A DNA stretch of 64,000 nt from Phaeobacter inhibens DSM 16374 (GTDB taxonomy: Bacteria; Pseudomonadota; Alphaproteobacteria; Rhodobacterales; Rhodobacteraceae): the NCBI RefSeq assembly GCF_000473105.1, contig NZ_KI421498.1, forward strand, positions 1,674,001 to 1,738,000, read 5' to 3'. Each line of letters opens with the position of its first letter. Position 1 is the first letter of the stretch. The position numbers were made by a program, and so were the translations under genes. Under the pieces are notes generated by a model. The model was given only the letters and a program-made list of their open reading frames with translations, did not search any database and was not told where the DNA came from. Shown piece after piece: positions 35,362-43,710 of this stretch.

Positions 35362-35377
35362 TGACACAAACCTGTCA
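35362..35377. promoter_or_regulatory. Inverted repeat TGACA-N6-TGTCA between tctC and tctD
   Basis: TGACA (35362-35366) and TGTCA (35373-35377) are spaced by 6 bases in the 129-base gap of the divergent genes. The 11-bp centre-to-centre half-site distance suits an OmpR-type dimer. It is a candidate TctD operator. A second small palindrome, CCATTT-GAC-AAATGG (35308-35322), covers the tctC ribosome site. Confidence 0.45.
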
Positions 35378-35424
35378 CACTCAATTTCACAGTCGCCACC
35401 CGCCCCTTTGATGGATAGATCCCC

Positions 35425-36090
35425 ATGCGTTTCCTGCTGGTCGAAGACAATCTGAGCCTGGCCTCCGCCGTCGAAGACCGACTGCGGATGGATGGCCATG
35501 TGGTGGACCATGCCCCCGATCTGGCGGTGGCGGATGACTATGCCGCGACGGCGGATTATGATTTGATTTTGCTGGATATTATGCTGCCAGACGGGGACGG
35601 TCGCAGCTTTCTAAAGTCCCATCGCAGCCGCGAGGGCACAACGCCGGTGATCGTGCTGACTGCGCGATCCGAGGTGTCGGACCGGGTCGGTGTGCTGGAT
35701 CTGGGGGCGGATGACTACATCACCAAACCCTTTGATTTCTCCGAGTTGGAGGCGCGTTGCCGGGCGGTCCTGCGGCGCCATGGTGGCGGCAGTTCCAACC
35801 AGAAACGATTCGGTGCGCTGGTGTTTGATCCGCTGGCGGGCACGCTGGTGGTGGGCGACAAAACCGTCTCCCTGCGCAACAAGGAGTTGCGCTTGCTGGA
35901 AATTTTCATCAATGCGCCGGACCGGATCTTCTCCAAATCCAAGCTGGTAGACCGGCTGTTTTCCTATGAGGAAGACGTCTCGGAAAATGCGATTGAGGTT
36001 TATGTCGCGCGCCTGCGCAAGCATCTGGCCGGGGCGGATGTGGAAATCACCACGGTGCGTGGGCTCGGCTACCGGATGTCGCTTGCATGA
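35425..36090 (+). CDS. tctD: OmpR-family response regulator TctD
   Basis: The protein has 221 residues. The receiver domain has its phospho-acceptor at D51 (LLDIMLPDGDG), an acidic pair near the N-terminus (VEDN) and the KPF lysine at about 101. The winged-helix output domain (about 125-220) ends with AIEVYVARLRKHL and TVRGLGYRM. It is divergent from tctC and overlaps the kinase gene by ATGA, so it most likely activates the TTT transporter when its ligand is sensed. Confidence 0.93.
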   Translation: MRFLLVEDNLSLASAVEDRLRMDGHVVDHAPDLAVADDYAATADYDLILLDIMLPDGDGRSFLKSHRSREGTTPVIVLTARSEVSDRVGVLDLGADDYITKPFDFSELEARCRAVLRRHGGGSSNQKRFGALVFDPLAGTLVVGDKTVSLRNKELRLLEIFINAPDRIFSKSKLVDRLFSYEEDVSENAIEVYVARLRKHLAGADVEITTVRGLGYRMSLA

Positions 36091-37502
36091 GCCGCGCGCT
36101 GCCGACCAGCGGGTCGATCAGGCGGCGGTTGACGTTGCAGCTGGTGGGTAGCGCCGCCTTTCTCGCCTCGCTGTTGTTTTTCATCGTATTGGTCTTCACC
36201 CGGGATGTGTCGCAGCGCACCCATGACAGCATCCTTCAGGCCTCGGCCACGTCGATTATGGATTCGGTCTCTGTCCGGTCGGGCGATGTGACGGTCGATA
36301 TCCCCTATTCGGCGCTGTCAATGCTGGGCAATGTCAGCGATGATCGGGTGTTTTACCGGGTCGCACAAAATGACCGCCTGCTCACTGGCTACGGCGACCT
36401 GCCGCTGCCTGATCTGCTACCCCAGCGAGGGCAGCCGCGGTTTGATACGGCGCCATACAAGGGCGACAGCATCCGCATGGTGACGCTGGCGCGGCGGATC
36501 TCATTGAACGGTCAGGTGTCCGATGTGGTGATTTCAGTGGCGCAGACCCGCGAAGGACAGGCGGCGCAATTGGCAGAGCTGACGCGCACCGCGCTGCAAC
36601 TTGGCCTGGGGTTCTTTATGATTGCGGCGTTTCTGGCGATCTGGGCTGCGCAATCCAGCATTCACCCGCTTGCCGAACTGGCCGAGGCCGTGTCGCGCCG
36701 TGGGCCGAAGGATCTGCGCCCGGTGCGCCGACCGGTGCCGTCCGAGATGATCCCGCTGGTGACGTCGCTCAATCGGTTTATTGAGCGGTTGCGGGTTTCT
36801 CTCTCGCGGTCGGAGGATTTTATTGCTGAGGCGGCTCACCGGGTGCGCACACCGCTGGCCACGGTGCGTGCGCAGGCGGAGATCACATTGAGGCGGGTTG
36901 AGCGGGACGAAAACCGCGCCTCGCTGCGCGAGATGATCCGCGCGATTGACGAAAGCTCCCGCGCGGCGGGGCAGCTGCTGGATCATGCAATGGTGACCTT
37001 TCGCACCGACAGCCTGCTGCGCGAAGAGGTGGATCTGGGGGCGCTATCTCGGGAACTGCTGAACCGGCTCCGTCCGATTGCGGAGCTGAAGGACATCGCG
37101 CTGCATTCCGACCTACCGCAAACACCGGCGCTGTCGGGGGATCCGATCCTGATCCAAAACGCGGTGCGCAACCTGTTGGACAATGCGATCAAATATGCGC
37201 CATCCGAGAGCGACATTCAGGTCATCCTGCGCAAGGAGGGGGCAGAGTTGCGGCTGAGCATTATCGACGAGGCAGGCGGTTTTCCCAGCGGCGATACCGA
37301 TGCGCTGACGGCACGGTTTGCGCGGGGCACCAATGCTGAAGGGACGATTGGCTCGGGGCTTGGTCTCACCATTGCGCGCGAGGTGGTGGAAGCCCACGGC
37401 GGGCGGCTGACGATCGCGCCAAGCCAAGCCACTAGCGGACCTCCTGCCGCATCCCCAAGACGGGAGGGATCATGCGTTTCCTTGTATTTCCCAGTGCCAT
37501 GA
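36087..37502 (+). CDS. tctE: Sensor histidine kinase TctE
   Basis: The protein has 471 residues. The first transmembrane helix is at about 18-40 and a periplasmic domain of about 130 residues follows, with the second helix at about 170-190. H251 lies in the H-box (AEAAHRVRTPLATV), and the N-box NLLDNAIKYAP and GSGLGLTIAREVVEAHGG complete the kinase core. The N-terminal sensor belongs to the TctE type. The 3' end overlaps the next gene by 31 bases, so three genes form one transcript. Confidence 0.92.
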   Translation: MSRALPTSGSIRRRLTLQLVGSAAFLASLLFFIVLVFTRDVSQRTHDSILQASATSIMDSVSVRSGDVTVDIPYSALSMLGNVSDDRVFYRVAQNDRLLTGYGDLPLPDLLPQRGQPRFDTAPYKGDSIRMVTLARRISLNGQVSDVVISVAQTREGQAAQLAELTRTALQLGLGFFMIAAFLAIWAAQSSIHPLAELAEAVSRRGPKDLRPVRRPVPSEMIPLVTSLNRFIERLRVSLSRSEDFIAEAAHRVRTPLATVRAQAEITLRRVERDENRASLREMIRAIDESSRAAGQLLDHAMVTFRTDSLLREEVDLGALSRELLNRLRPIAELKDIALHSDLPQTPALSGDPILIQNAVRNLLDNAIKYAPSESDIQVILRKEGAELRLSIIDEAGGFPSGDTDALTARFARGTNAEGTIGSGLGLTIAREVVEAHGGRLTIAPSQATSGPPAASPRREGSCVSLYFPVP

Positions 37503-38551
37503 CCGGCCCGATCCGCGCATTTTGTCTGGCGGTTCTTGCCCTTGTCCTGCCAGCGTTCGCCGTGCAGGCGTTTGAGGTCGAGGATCAGCGCCGATTTGGC
37601 CCCACCGCCGGTGAGGCAAGCGCGGATATCCTGCGGGTTCTGTCCACCACGGACACCGATCTGCTGGCCCCGCTGGTCGAGAGCTTTCTGCGCACCCGAC
37701 CCACGGTGGTGGTGGACTATGTGTCGGTCAGCAGTTCAGAGCTGATGCGCGCGGTGGTGGAGGAAGGCGCGGGTTTTGACCTTGCCGTATCCTCGGCGCT
37801 GGATCTGCAGACCAAGCTTGCCAATGATGGCTATACCCGCGCGCATTCCCCCGGTGGGCGGCTGAAAATCCCGGATTGGGCGGTATGGCGCGATCATGTC
37901 TTTGCCTTCTCGCAGGAGCCTGCGTCGATTGTGTTGTCGCCCGCCGCCTTTGACGGGCTGGAGATGCCGCGCAGCCGTCAGGCGCTGATGTCGCTTTTGC
38001 GGCGCTATCCGAACCGGTTCCGGGGCCGCATCGGCACCTATGACGTGGAGAAAAGCGGCCTTGGCTATATGTTTGCGACGCAGGATCTGCGCACATCGGA
38101 GAGTTTCTGGCGGATGATGGAGATTTTCGGCAGTCTCGATTTGCGGCTCTATTGCTGTTCCGGCGAGATGATCGAGGCGGTCGCGCGCGGGGAACTGGCC
38201 ATCGCCTACAACGTGCTGGGCAGCTATGCCCGTGCGCGCGACGATCTGGCGGATCTGATCGAAATTGTCGATCCGCAGGACTACACCAATATGATGCTGC
38301 GCACTGCTGTGGTGCTGCAGGGGGCAGAGCGGCCCGATCTGGCGGGGGCGTTCATCGATCACCTGTTGCGCGCCGCCTGGGGCGATGGGCGCGATCCGGC
38401 CTATCCTTTCCCGCGCTACGCCACCGCCGAGACCAGCCCCACCGCCGCGCTGCGCCCGATCCAGATGGGACCGGGGCTGCTGGTGTTTCTGGACCGGCTG
38501 AAACGGGCGCGTTTCCTTGAAGAATGGCGCAGTACCGTCCTGCAGAAATAG
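37472..38551 (+). CDS. Periplasmic solute-binding protein of the tctDE operon
   Basis: The protein has 359 residues with a signal peptide (hydrophobic core about 15-30, cleaved near AVQA-F). The body resembles family 1 / Fe(III)-type ABC binding proteins (ADILRVLSTTDTDLLAPLVESFLRTRPTVVVDYVSVSSSELM, GTYDVEKSGLGYMFATQDL). No ABC permease or ATPase is adjacent. ATG 37472 has a strong GGGAGGG 5 bases upstream; ATG 37499 would give an ATGA overlap. Its place in a sensor operon suggests it presents ligand to TctE or samples it, instead of serving transport. It contains CC at the 'LYCCSGEM' site. Confidence 0.78.
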   Translation: MRFLVFPSAMTGPIRAFCLAVLALVLPAFAVQAFEVEDQRRFGPTAGEASADILRVLSTTDTDLLAPLVESFLRTRPTVVVDYVSVSSSELMRAVVEEGAGFDLAVSSALDLQTKLANDGYTRAHSPGGRLKIPDWAVWRDHVFAFSQEPASIVLSPAAFDGLEMPRSRQALMSLLRRYPNRFRGRIGTYDVEKSGLGYMFATQDLRTSESFWRMMEIFGSLDLRLYCCSGEMIEAVARGELAIAYNVLGSYARARDDLADLIEIVDPQDYTNMMLRTAVVLQGAERPDLAGAFIDHLLRAAWGDGRDPAYPFPRYATAETSPTAALRPIQMGPGLLVFLDRLKRARFLEEWRSTVLQK

Positions 38552-38560
38552 CGCACGCGC

Positions 38561-39652
38561 TTAGCGATAAAGCAGCGACTGGCCGTTGTGAAAGAGATGC
38601 AGCTTGGCCGGGTCAGCGTAGAGCCGCACAGAGGAGCCGCGCAACCCCTTGTGAATGCCGGGGAGTTTGGCAATCAGCGGGTCCTTCCCCTCTCCCGCCG
38701 CAATGTAGAGCACGGTGACCTCGCCCAGGGCCTCCACAATATCGACACGGCTGTCGATCAACGCGCCGCCTGTGCCCTCCTCAACCAGATCTTCGGGCCG
38801 AACCCCGACATTCACCGCGAGGCCCTGATCGGCGTCGGTTGTGGGGATATCGGCCATGACCTCCTCGCCGCTGTTGAGCCGCACGGTGGTCCGTGGGCCG
38901 GCGGCAATCACGCTGCCCGGGATCAGGTTCATGGCAGGTGAGCCGATGAACTGGGCCACAAATTCATTCTCCGGTCGCTGGTACAGCTCCAGTGGCGTGC
39001 CGACCTGTGCGATGCCTTTGTCGGCGAGCACCACAATACGGCTGGCCAGCGTCATCGCCTCCACCTGATCATGGGTCACATAGATCATGGTGCTGTCGGG
39101 CATCGCCTCTTTCAGCTGGGCGATTTCGATCCTTGTGGCGACCCGCAGGGCCGCGTCCAGATTTGAGAGTGGTTCATCAAAGAGATAAACCTTCGGATCG
39201 CGCACGATAGAGCGGCCGATGGCAACCCGCTGCCGCTGTCCGCCCGACAGCGCCTTGGGCAGGCGGTCGAGATAAGGCTCAAGCTGCAGGATCTTGGCAG
39301 CACGGTCGATGGCGGCGTCGATCTCTGGCTTGCTTTTCTTCGCGATTTTCAGCGCAAAGGCCATGTTGTCGCGGACGGTCATATGCGGATAGAGCGCGTA
39401 GGACTGGAACACCATCGCGATGCCCCGCTGGGCGGGCGGAATGTCATTCATCACCGCATCGTCGATTTCCAGCGTGCCGCCGCTGATCCGTTCCAGCCCC
39501 GCGATCATCCGCAGCAAGGTGGATTTGCCGCAGCCGGAGGGGCCGACAAAGACGATCAGCTCCCCCTGTTTGATATCAAGGTTGATATCTCTCAGGACCT
39601 CGACGCCGCCCCCGTAGGTCTTGGCGACATTGGTCAATTTCAGGTTTGCCAT
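38561..39652 (-). CDS. aglK: Alpha-glucoside ABC transporter ATPase
   Basis: The protein has 363 residues. Walker A GPSGCGKST, the LSGGQRQRVAIGR signature, Walker B VYLFDEPLSNLD and the H-loop VTHDQ are followed by a C-terminal TOBE/OB regulatory domain typical of MalK/UgpC. It powers uptake through AglF/AglG. It is the last gene of aglEFGAK and ends 10 bases from the convergent binding-protein gene, leaving no visible terminator. Confidence 0.94.
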   Translation of the reverse strand: MANLKLTNVAKTYGGGVEVLRDINLDIKQGELIVFVGPSGCGKSTLLRMIAGLERISGGTLEIDDAVMNDIPPAQRGIAMVFQSYALYPHMTVRDNMAFALKIAKKSKPEIDAAIDRAAKILQLEPYLDRLPKALSGGQRQRVAIGRSIVRDPKVYLFDEPLSNLDAALRVATRIEIAQLKEAMPDSTMIYVTHDQVEAMTLASRIVVLADKGIAQVGTPLELYQRPENEFVAQFIGSPAMNLIPGSVIAAGPRTTVRLNSGEEVMADIPTTDADQGLAVNVGVRPEDLVEEGTGGALIDSRVDIVEALGEVTVLYIAAGEGKDPLIAKLPGIHKGLRGSSVRLYADPAKLHLFHNGQSLLYR

Positions 39653-39683
39653 CTACTGGTCCCTCCCCTGCTCGTCGTTTCTG

Positions 39684-41342
39684 TCAGACCCGCACCGCGA
39701 GGCAGGCCTGCCACGGTGCCAGCACGACACGGGCGCCGCTTTGCGGCAGGTCGGCCAGGGCGATATCGGTGTCGGGCTTGCGCCATGTCCCCTCCGGCAG
39801 GGTGATCTCTGCCGGGGTGTCCCCCAGATTGAAGGCGCAGAAGATCACCTCGTCGCGGTCCTGTCGGGTGAAGAAGGCGACATTGCCCTCTGCCCGCAGC
39901 TGGTCATGGGTGCCCACCGCCAGCGCCGGATGCGCCTTGCGCAGGGCGATGGCACGGCGATAGTGGTGCAGCATGGCGTCCGGGTCGGTTTCTTGGCTGG
40001 CCACGCTCAGGTTCAGGTGCTCGGGCGAGACAGGCAGCCATGGCTTGCCCGCGCTAAAGCCACCAGAACCGTTGGAAGGCTCCCAGACCATCGGCGTGCG
40101 GCAGCCGTCGCGGCCCTTGAATTCGGGCCAGAACTCAATGCCATAAGGATCCTGTAGGTCTTCAAAGGCGATATCCGCCTCCGGCAGGCCCAGTTCCTCA
40201 CCCTGATAGATGCAGGTGGTGCCGCGCAGGCACATCATCATGGTGGTGAACAGGCGCTGCGCCTCCGGGCTGAGATCCCAGCGGCTGCTGTGGCGGATCA
40301 CATCGTGGTTCGAAAACGCCCAGCAGGCCCAGCCATTTGCGGCCACACGGTCCACCTCGGCAAAGACCTCGGCCAGACGGGACGCGGTCAGCACGTCCTT
40401 GGCCAGAAGCTCAAAAGCGTAGCACATGTGAACACCGGTGCTGCCTGCCGTGTAGCTGCCCATGATCTCAAGGCCGCGCTGCGCGTCGCCCACCTCCCCC
40501 ACGGCGGCCTTTGCCGGGTATTCATCCAGAAGCGCGCGGAACCGACCAAGGAAGGCCAGATTTTCCGGCTGGTTCTTGGAATAGAGATGTTCCTGATGGT
40601 TATAGGGGTTCACCGAGGGGGCGATGGTGGCATTGCGATGCTCCGGCGGCAGGGCTGGATTGGAGCGCAACTCTGCATCGTGATAGTAGAAATTGATCGT
40701 ATCAAGGCGGAAGCCGTCAACGCCACGCTCCAGCCAGAAGCGCGTCGCATCCAACAGCGCGTCCTGCACGGCGGGGCAGTGGAAATTCAGGTCCGGCTGC
40801 GAGACAAGGAAGTTGTGCAGGTAATACTGTTCCCGCCGGGGATCCCATTGCCAGGCAGAACCGCCAAAGATCGAAAGCCAGTTGTTCGGCGGTGTGCCAT
40901 CGGGCTGCGGGTCGGCCCAGACGTACCAGTCAGCGCGGGCATTGTCGCGGCTCTGGCGGCTTTCGCCGAACCACGGGTGCTGGTCAGAGGTGTGCGACAG
41001 AACCAGATCAATCATCACGCGGAGGCCAAGACCATGCGCCGTTGCGACCAACTGATCAAAGTCGGACAGGCTGCCAAACATCGGATCGACGTCGCAATAG
41101 TCGGAGACGTCATAGCCGAAATCCTTCATCGGGGAGGTGAAGAAGGGAGAGATCCAGATCGCGTCCACCCCAAGCGATGCGATATGCGGCAGGCGCTCGG
41201 TGATGCCCCTGAGGTCACCTATGCCGTCGCCATTGCTGTCCTGATAGCTGCGCGGATAGATCTGATAGATCACCGCACCACGCCACCAATCGGGGTCAGC
41301 GGCGAGAAGCTGTGCCGGGTCGAGTTGAGCTTGAGCGTTCAT
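39684..41342 (-). CDS. aglA: Alpha-glucosidase (GH13)
   Basis: The protein has 552 residues. The GH13 signatures are complete: DLVLSHTSDQHPWF, the nucleophile Asp in GFRLDTINF, the acid/base Glu in AVGEVGDAQRG and the third Asp in FSNHDVIRHSSRW. No signal peptide is seen, so it is cytoplasmic and cuts imported alpha-glucosides such as trehalose, maltose or sucrose-type sugars. It sits between aglG and aglK as in rhizobial agl operons. Confidence 0.94.
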   Translation of the reverse strand: MNAQAQLDPAQLLAADPDWWRGAVIYQIYPRSYQDSNGDGIGDLRGITERLPHIASLGVDAIWISPFFTSPMKDFGYDVSDYCDVDPMFGSLSDFDQLVATAHGLGLRVMIDLVLSHTSDQHPWFGESRQSRDNARADWYVWADPQPDGTPPNNWLSIFGGSAWQWDPRREQYYLHNFLVSQPDLNFHCPAVQDALLDATRFWLERGVDGFRLDTINFYYHDAELRSNPALPPEHRNATIAPSVNPYNHQEHLYSKNQPENLAFLGRFRALLDEYPAKAAVGEVGDAQRGLEIMGSYTAGSTGVHMCYAFELLAKDVLTASRLAEVFAEVDRVAANGWACWAFSNHDVIRHSSRWDLSPEAQRLFTTMMMCLRGTTCIYQGEELGLPEADIAFEDLQDPYGIEFWPEFKGRDGCRTPMVWEPSNGSGGFSAGKPWLPVSPEHLNLSVASQETDPDAMLHHYRRAIALRKAHPALAVGTHDQLRAEGNVAFFTRQDRDEVIFCAFNLGDTPAEITLPEGTWRKPDTDIALADLPQSGARVVLAPWQACLAVRV

Positions 41343-41382
41343 GGCAGTTTTTCCATAGTCTTAGAATAAGGGCAGCGCCGGT

Positions 41383-41403
41383 GTGATCCGGCCTGCGGAT
41401 CAC
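41383..41403 (-). other. Stem-loop between aglG and aglA
   Basis: GTGATCC (41383-41389) and GGATCAC (41397-41403) are perfect inverted copies around a 7-nt loop, immediately after the aglG stop. There is no U-tract, so it is more likely an mRNA-stability or processing element than a terminator. Confidence 0.4.
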
Positions 41404-41404
41404 G

Positions 41405-42553
41405 TCACTTGACCGAGCCTGCAAGGAGGCCACGGACGAGGTATTTCTGCATGGCAAAGAAGACGGCGAGCGGCACCGCAATCGAGACAAAGGCGGAGGT
41501 TGCGAGGATCTCCCAATTGCCGCCCCGGGTGCCCAGCAGTTCAACAATCTGCTTGGTCATAACCGTGGTTTCTCCGGTCGCGTCGATCAGGAACACCATC
41601 GCCACCAGAAGGTCATTCCAGGTCCACAGGAACTGAAAAATCGCAAAGGATGCCAGCGCCGGGAACGACAGGGGCAGGATGATGCGCACAAAGATCATGA
41701 AATCGGTCGCGCCATCCACGCGGGCGTTTTCGATGATGTCGCGGGGAATGCCGACCATGTAGTTGCGCAAAAGATAGATCGCGAGTGGTAGGCCAAAACC
41801 GGTGTGGGCCATCCAGACGCCGATGTATCCCTTGCCGATGCCGATCTCATTGTGGAACTTCAGCAGTGGGATCAGGGCCAGTTGCAATGGGACCACCAGC
41901 AGACCAACGATGGCCGCCACCAGCAGGGCGCGGCCCGGAAATTCCATCCACGCCAGCGCGTAGGCTGCAAAGGCCGCAACAAGGATCGGGATGATGGTTG
42001 CCGGGATGGTGACGGTCAGCGTGTTGAAAAACGCCTTGGCCATATTGTCGGTAGAATTGCCGGAGATGAGCACGGTTTCATAGTTCTCCAGCGTGAATTC
42101 CGGCGGCACGGTTGCGGTTACGAACACACGAGGGCCGCGTTTACCGCTGATTTCCTCAGCGCTTTCCAACCGGTAGGTCCCATCTGCCGCAACCGTCAGG
42201 GTGCCGCCACGGCGCAGCTCTGCACTGGTGCCGGGCTCATAGGCGGCAGGCTCACGCGCAGAGGTGCCCCAGGCGGAAATCTCGCTGCTGGTGCCTTCGG
42301 CAAAAAGACGCCCTTCGATCACATAGAGGTCGCCCTCCTGCATCTGTGTGCTGGGGGGATCGGTGCGCAGGGTCAGGTTCTGCTCGCTTGGAAACATCGC
42401 GCGCCACCAGCCGCTGGTTGCGATCTGATCTGAGGTGCGGAAGGAGGACACCAACAACCCCAGCGTCGGGAACAGCCACAGCCCCACAAGCAGTACCACA
42501 GACAGGCGCAGGGCCCAGATCAGCGCAGGTTTCTCTCCGGCAATCATATTCAT
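41405..42553 (-). CDS. aglG: Alpha-glucoside ABC transporter permease AglG
   Basis: The protein has 382 residues. One N-terminal helix (about 13-35) is followed by a long periplasmic loop of roughly 120 residues, then five helices. The permease EAA-type motif (ENARVDGATDFMIFVRIILPLS) is present. The long loop, rich in beta-type sequence, is characteristic of AglG compared with other MalG-like permeases. It is encoded 12 bases after aglF. Confidence 0.92.
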   Translation of the reverse strand: MNMIAGEKPALIWALRLSVVLLVGLWLFPTLGLLVSSFRTSDQIATSGWWRAMFPSEQNLTLRTDPPSTQMQEGDLYVIEGRLFAEGTSSEISAWGTSAREPAAYEPGTSAELRRGGTLTVAADGTYRLESAEEISGKRGPRVFVTATVPPEFTLENYETVLISGNSTDNMAKAFFNTLTVTIPATIIPILVAAFAAYALAWMEFPGRALLVAAIVGLLVVPLQLALIPLLKFHNEIGIGKGYIGVWMAHTGFGLPLAIYLLRNYMVGIPRDIIENARVDGATDFMIFVRIILPLSFPALASFAIFQFLWTWNDLLVAMVFLIDATGETTVMTKQIVELLGTRGGNWEILATSAFVSIAVPLAVFFAMQKYLVRGLLAGSVK

Positions 42554-42565
42554 CGCGGTCTCTCC

Positions 42566-43573
42566 TCAGCGCATTTCGCGGCGGGCGTTGTAGACGTTCC
42601 AGACCAGTATCGGCAGGACCAGAAGCATGATGACCATGGCGCTCGCAGAGCCGACGCCCCAGTCATTGGCGCGGAACAGTTTGTCGTACATGTAGTTGGC
42701 CAGAACCTGCGTCTCCCACTGGCCGTTGGTCATGGCAAAGACGATGTCAAAGACCTTGAGCACGACGATGGTGATGGTGGTCCAGACCACGACGATGGTG
42801 TCCATGATCTGCGGTACCTTGATCTTGAAGAAGATCTGAAACGGCCCGGCCCCATCCACGATGGCGGCCTCCACGGTTTCTTCCGGGATGCCGCGCAGGG
42901 CTGCCGACAGGATCACCATGGCAAAACCGGTCTGGATCCAGATCAGCACCATCATCAGAAAGAAACTGTTCCAGAAGGGAATGGTCAGCCACCGCATCGG
43001 CCCGTCGCCGCCGAAATAGATGTAGAGCGCGTTCAGAACGCCGATCTGGTCGGTGCCTTCGGGGCGGGCGTCATAGACCAATTTCCAGATCACCGCAGCG
43101 CCGACAAAGGAAATCGCCATCGGCATGAAGATCAGCGATTTGGCGATATTGCCCCAGACAAGGCGGTCCGTCAGCTGCGCCGCCAGCAGGCCAAAGGCGG
43201 TCGAGGCCGCAGGCACAACGAGGAGCCACAGAAAGTTGTTTTGGAGCGCCTCCCAGAATTTCGCCTCCGCCAGCATCTGCTGGTAATTTGCAAGGCCGAC
43301 GAATTCCGATCCGCCGCCAGGAACCCGTTCTGTAACCGACAGGCGCAGGGTCTCAACCACCGGGTAGGCCAGATAGAGCCCCAACGCCAGCAGCGCGGGC
43401 AACAGGAACAGCCATGGCCGGATCATGTTGGCGCGGCGGATATTGCGGGCGATATGTGCGCCGCGTGCCGGAAAGATCACCCGGTCCAGCACGAGATTGG
43501 AAAAGTAGAAATAGCCGACACACCCACCAACGCCAAAGGCGATGGTCAAGAGGCCCTGAATAGCTGGATGCAT
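42566..43573 (-). CDS. aglF: Alpha-glucoside ABC transporter permease AglF
   Basis: The protein has 335 residues and about seven to eight helices, including an extra N-terminal one before the MalF-like core. The EAA motif reads VEAAIVDGAGPFQIFFKIKVPQI. It forms the transmembrane pore with AglG. It follows aglE after a hairpin that may reduce read-through, giving less permease than binding protein. Confidence 0.92.
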   Translation of the reverse strand: MHPAIQGLLTIAFGVGGCVGYFYFSNLVLDRVIFPARGAHIARNIRRANMIRPWLFLLPALLALGLYLAYPVVETLRLSVTERVPGGGSEFVGLANYQQMLAEAKFWEALQNNFLWLLVVPAASTAFGLLAAQLTDRLVWGNIAKSLIFMPMAISFVGAAVIWKLVYDARPEGTDQIGVLNALYIYFGGDGPMRWLTIPFWNSFFLMMVLIWIQTGFAMVILSAALRGIPEETVEAAIVDGAGPFQIFFKIKVPQIMDTIVVVWTTITIVVLKVFDIVFAMTNGQWETQVLANYMYDKLFRANDWGVGSASAMVIMLLVLPILVWNVYNARREMR

Positions 43574-43677
43574 GGGATATCTCCCTTTGTGGTGAAGCGT
43601 GGCCCCGGACAGGCATCCGACAGGTCACGCGGACGCGCAGATCGGCGTGTCTGCGAGGGCGGAAACAGGGATAATAC

Positions 43678-43699
43678 GGCCGGCCCATCGGGGCCGACC
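43678..43699 (-). terminator. Attenuating hairpin between aglE and aglF
   Basis: On the minus strand GGTCGGCCC and GGGCCGGCC pair (one G-U) around CGAT, followed by GTATTATCCCTGTTT. Position after the binding-protein gene is typical of partial terminators that set a high binding-protein to permease ratio. Confidence 0.55.
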
Positions 43700-43710
43700 C
43701 TATTGGTGAC

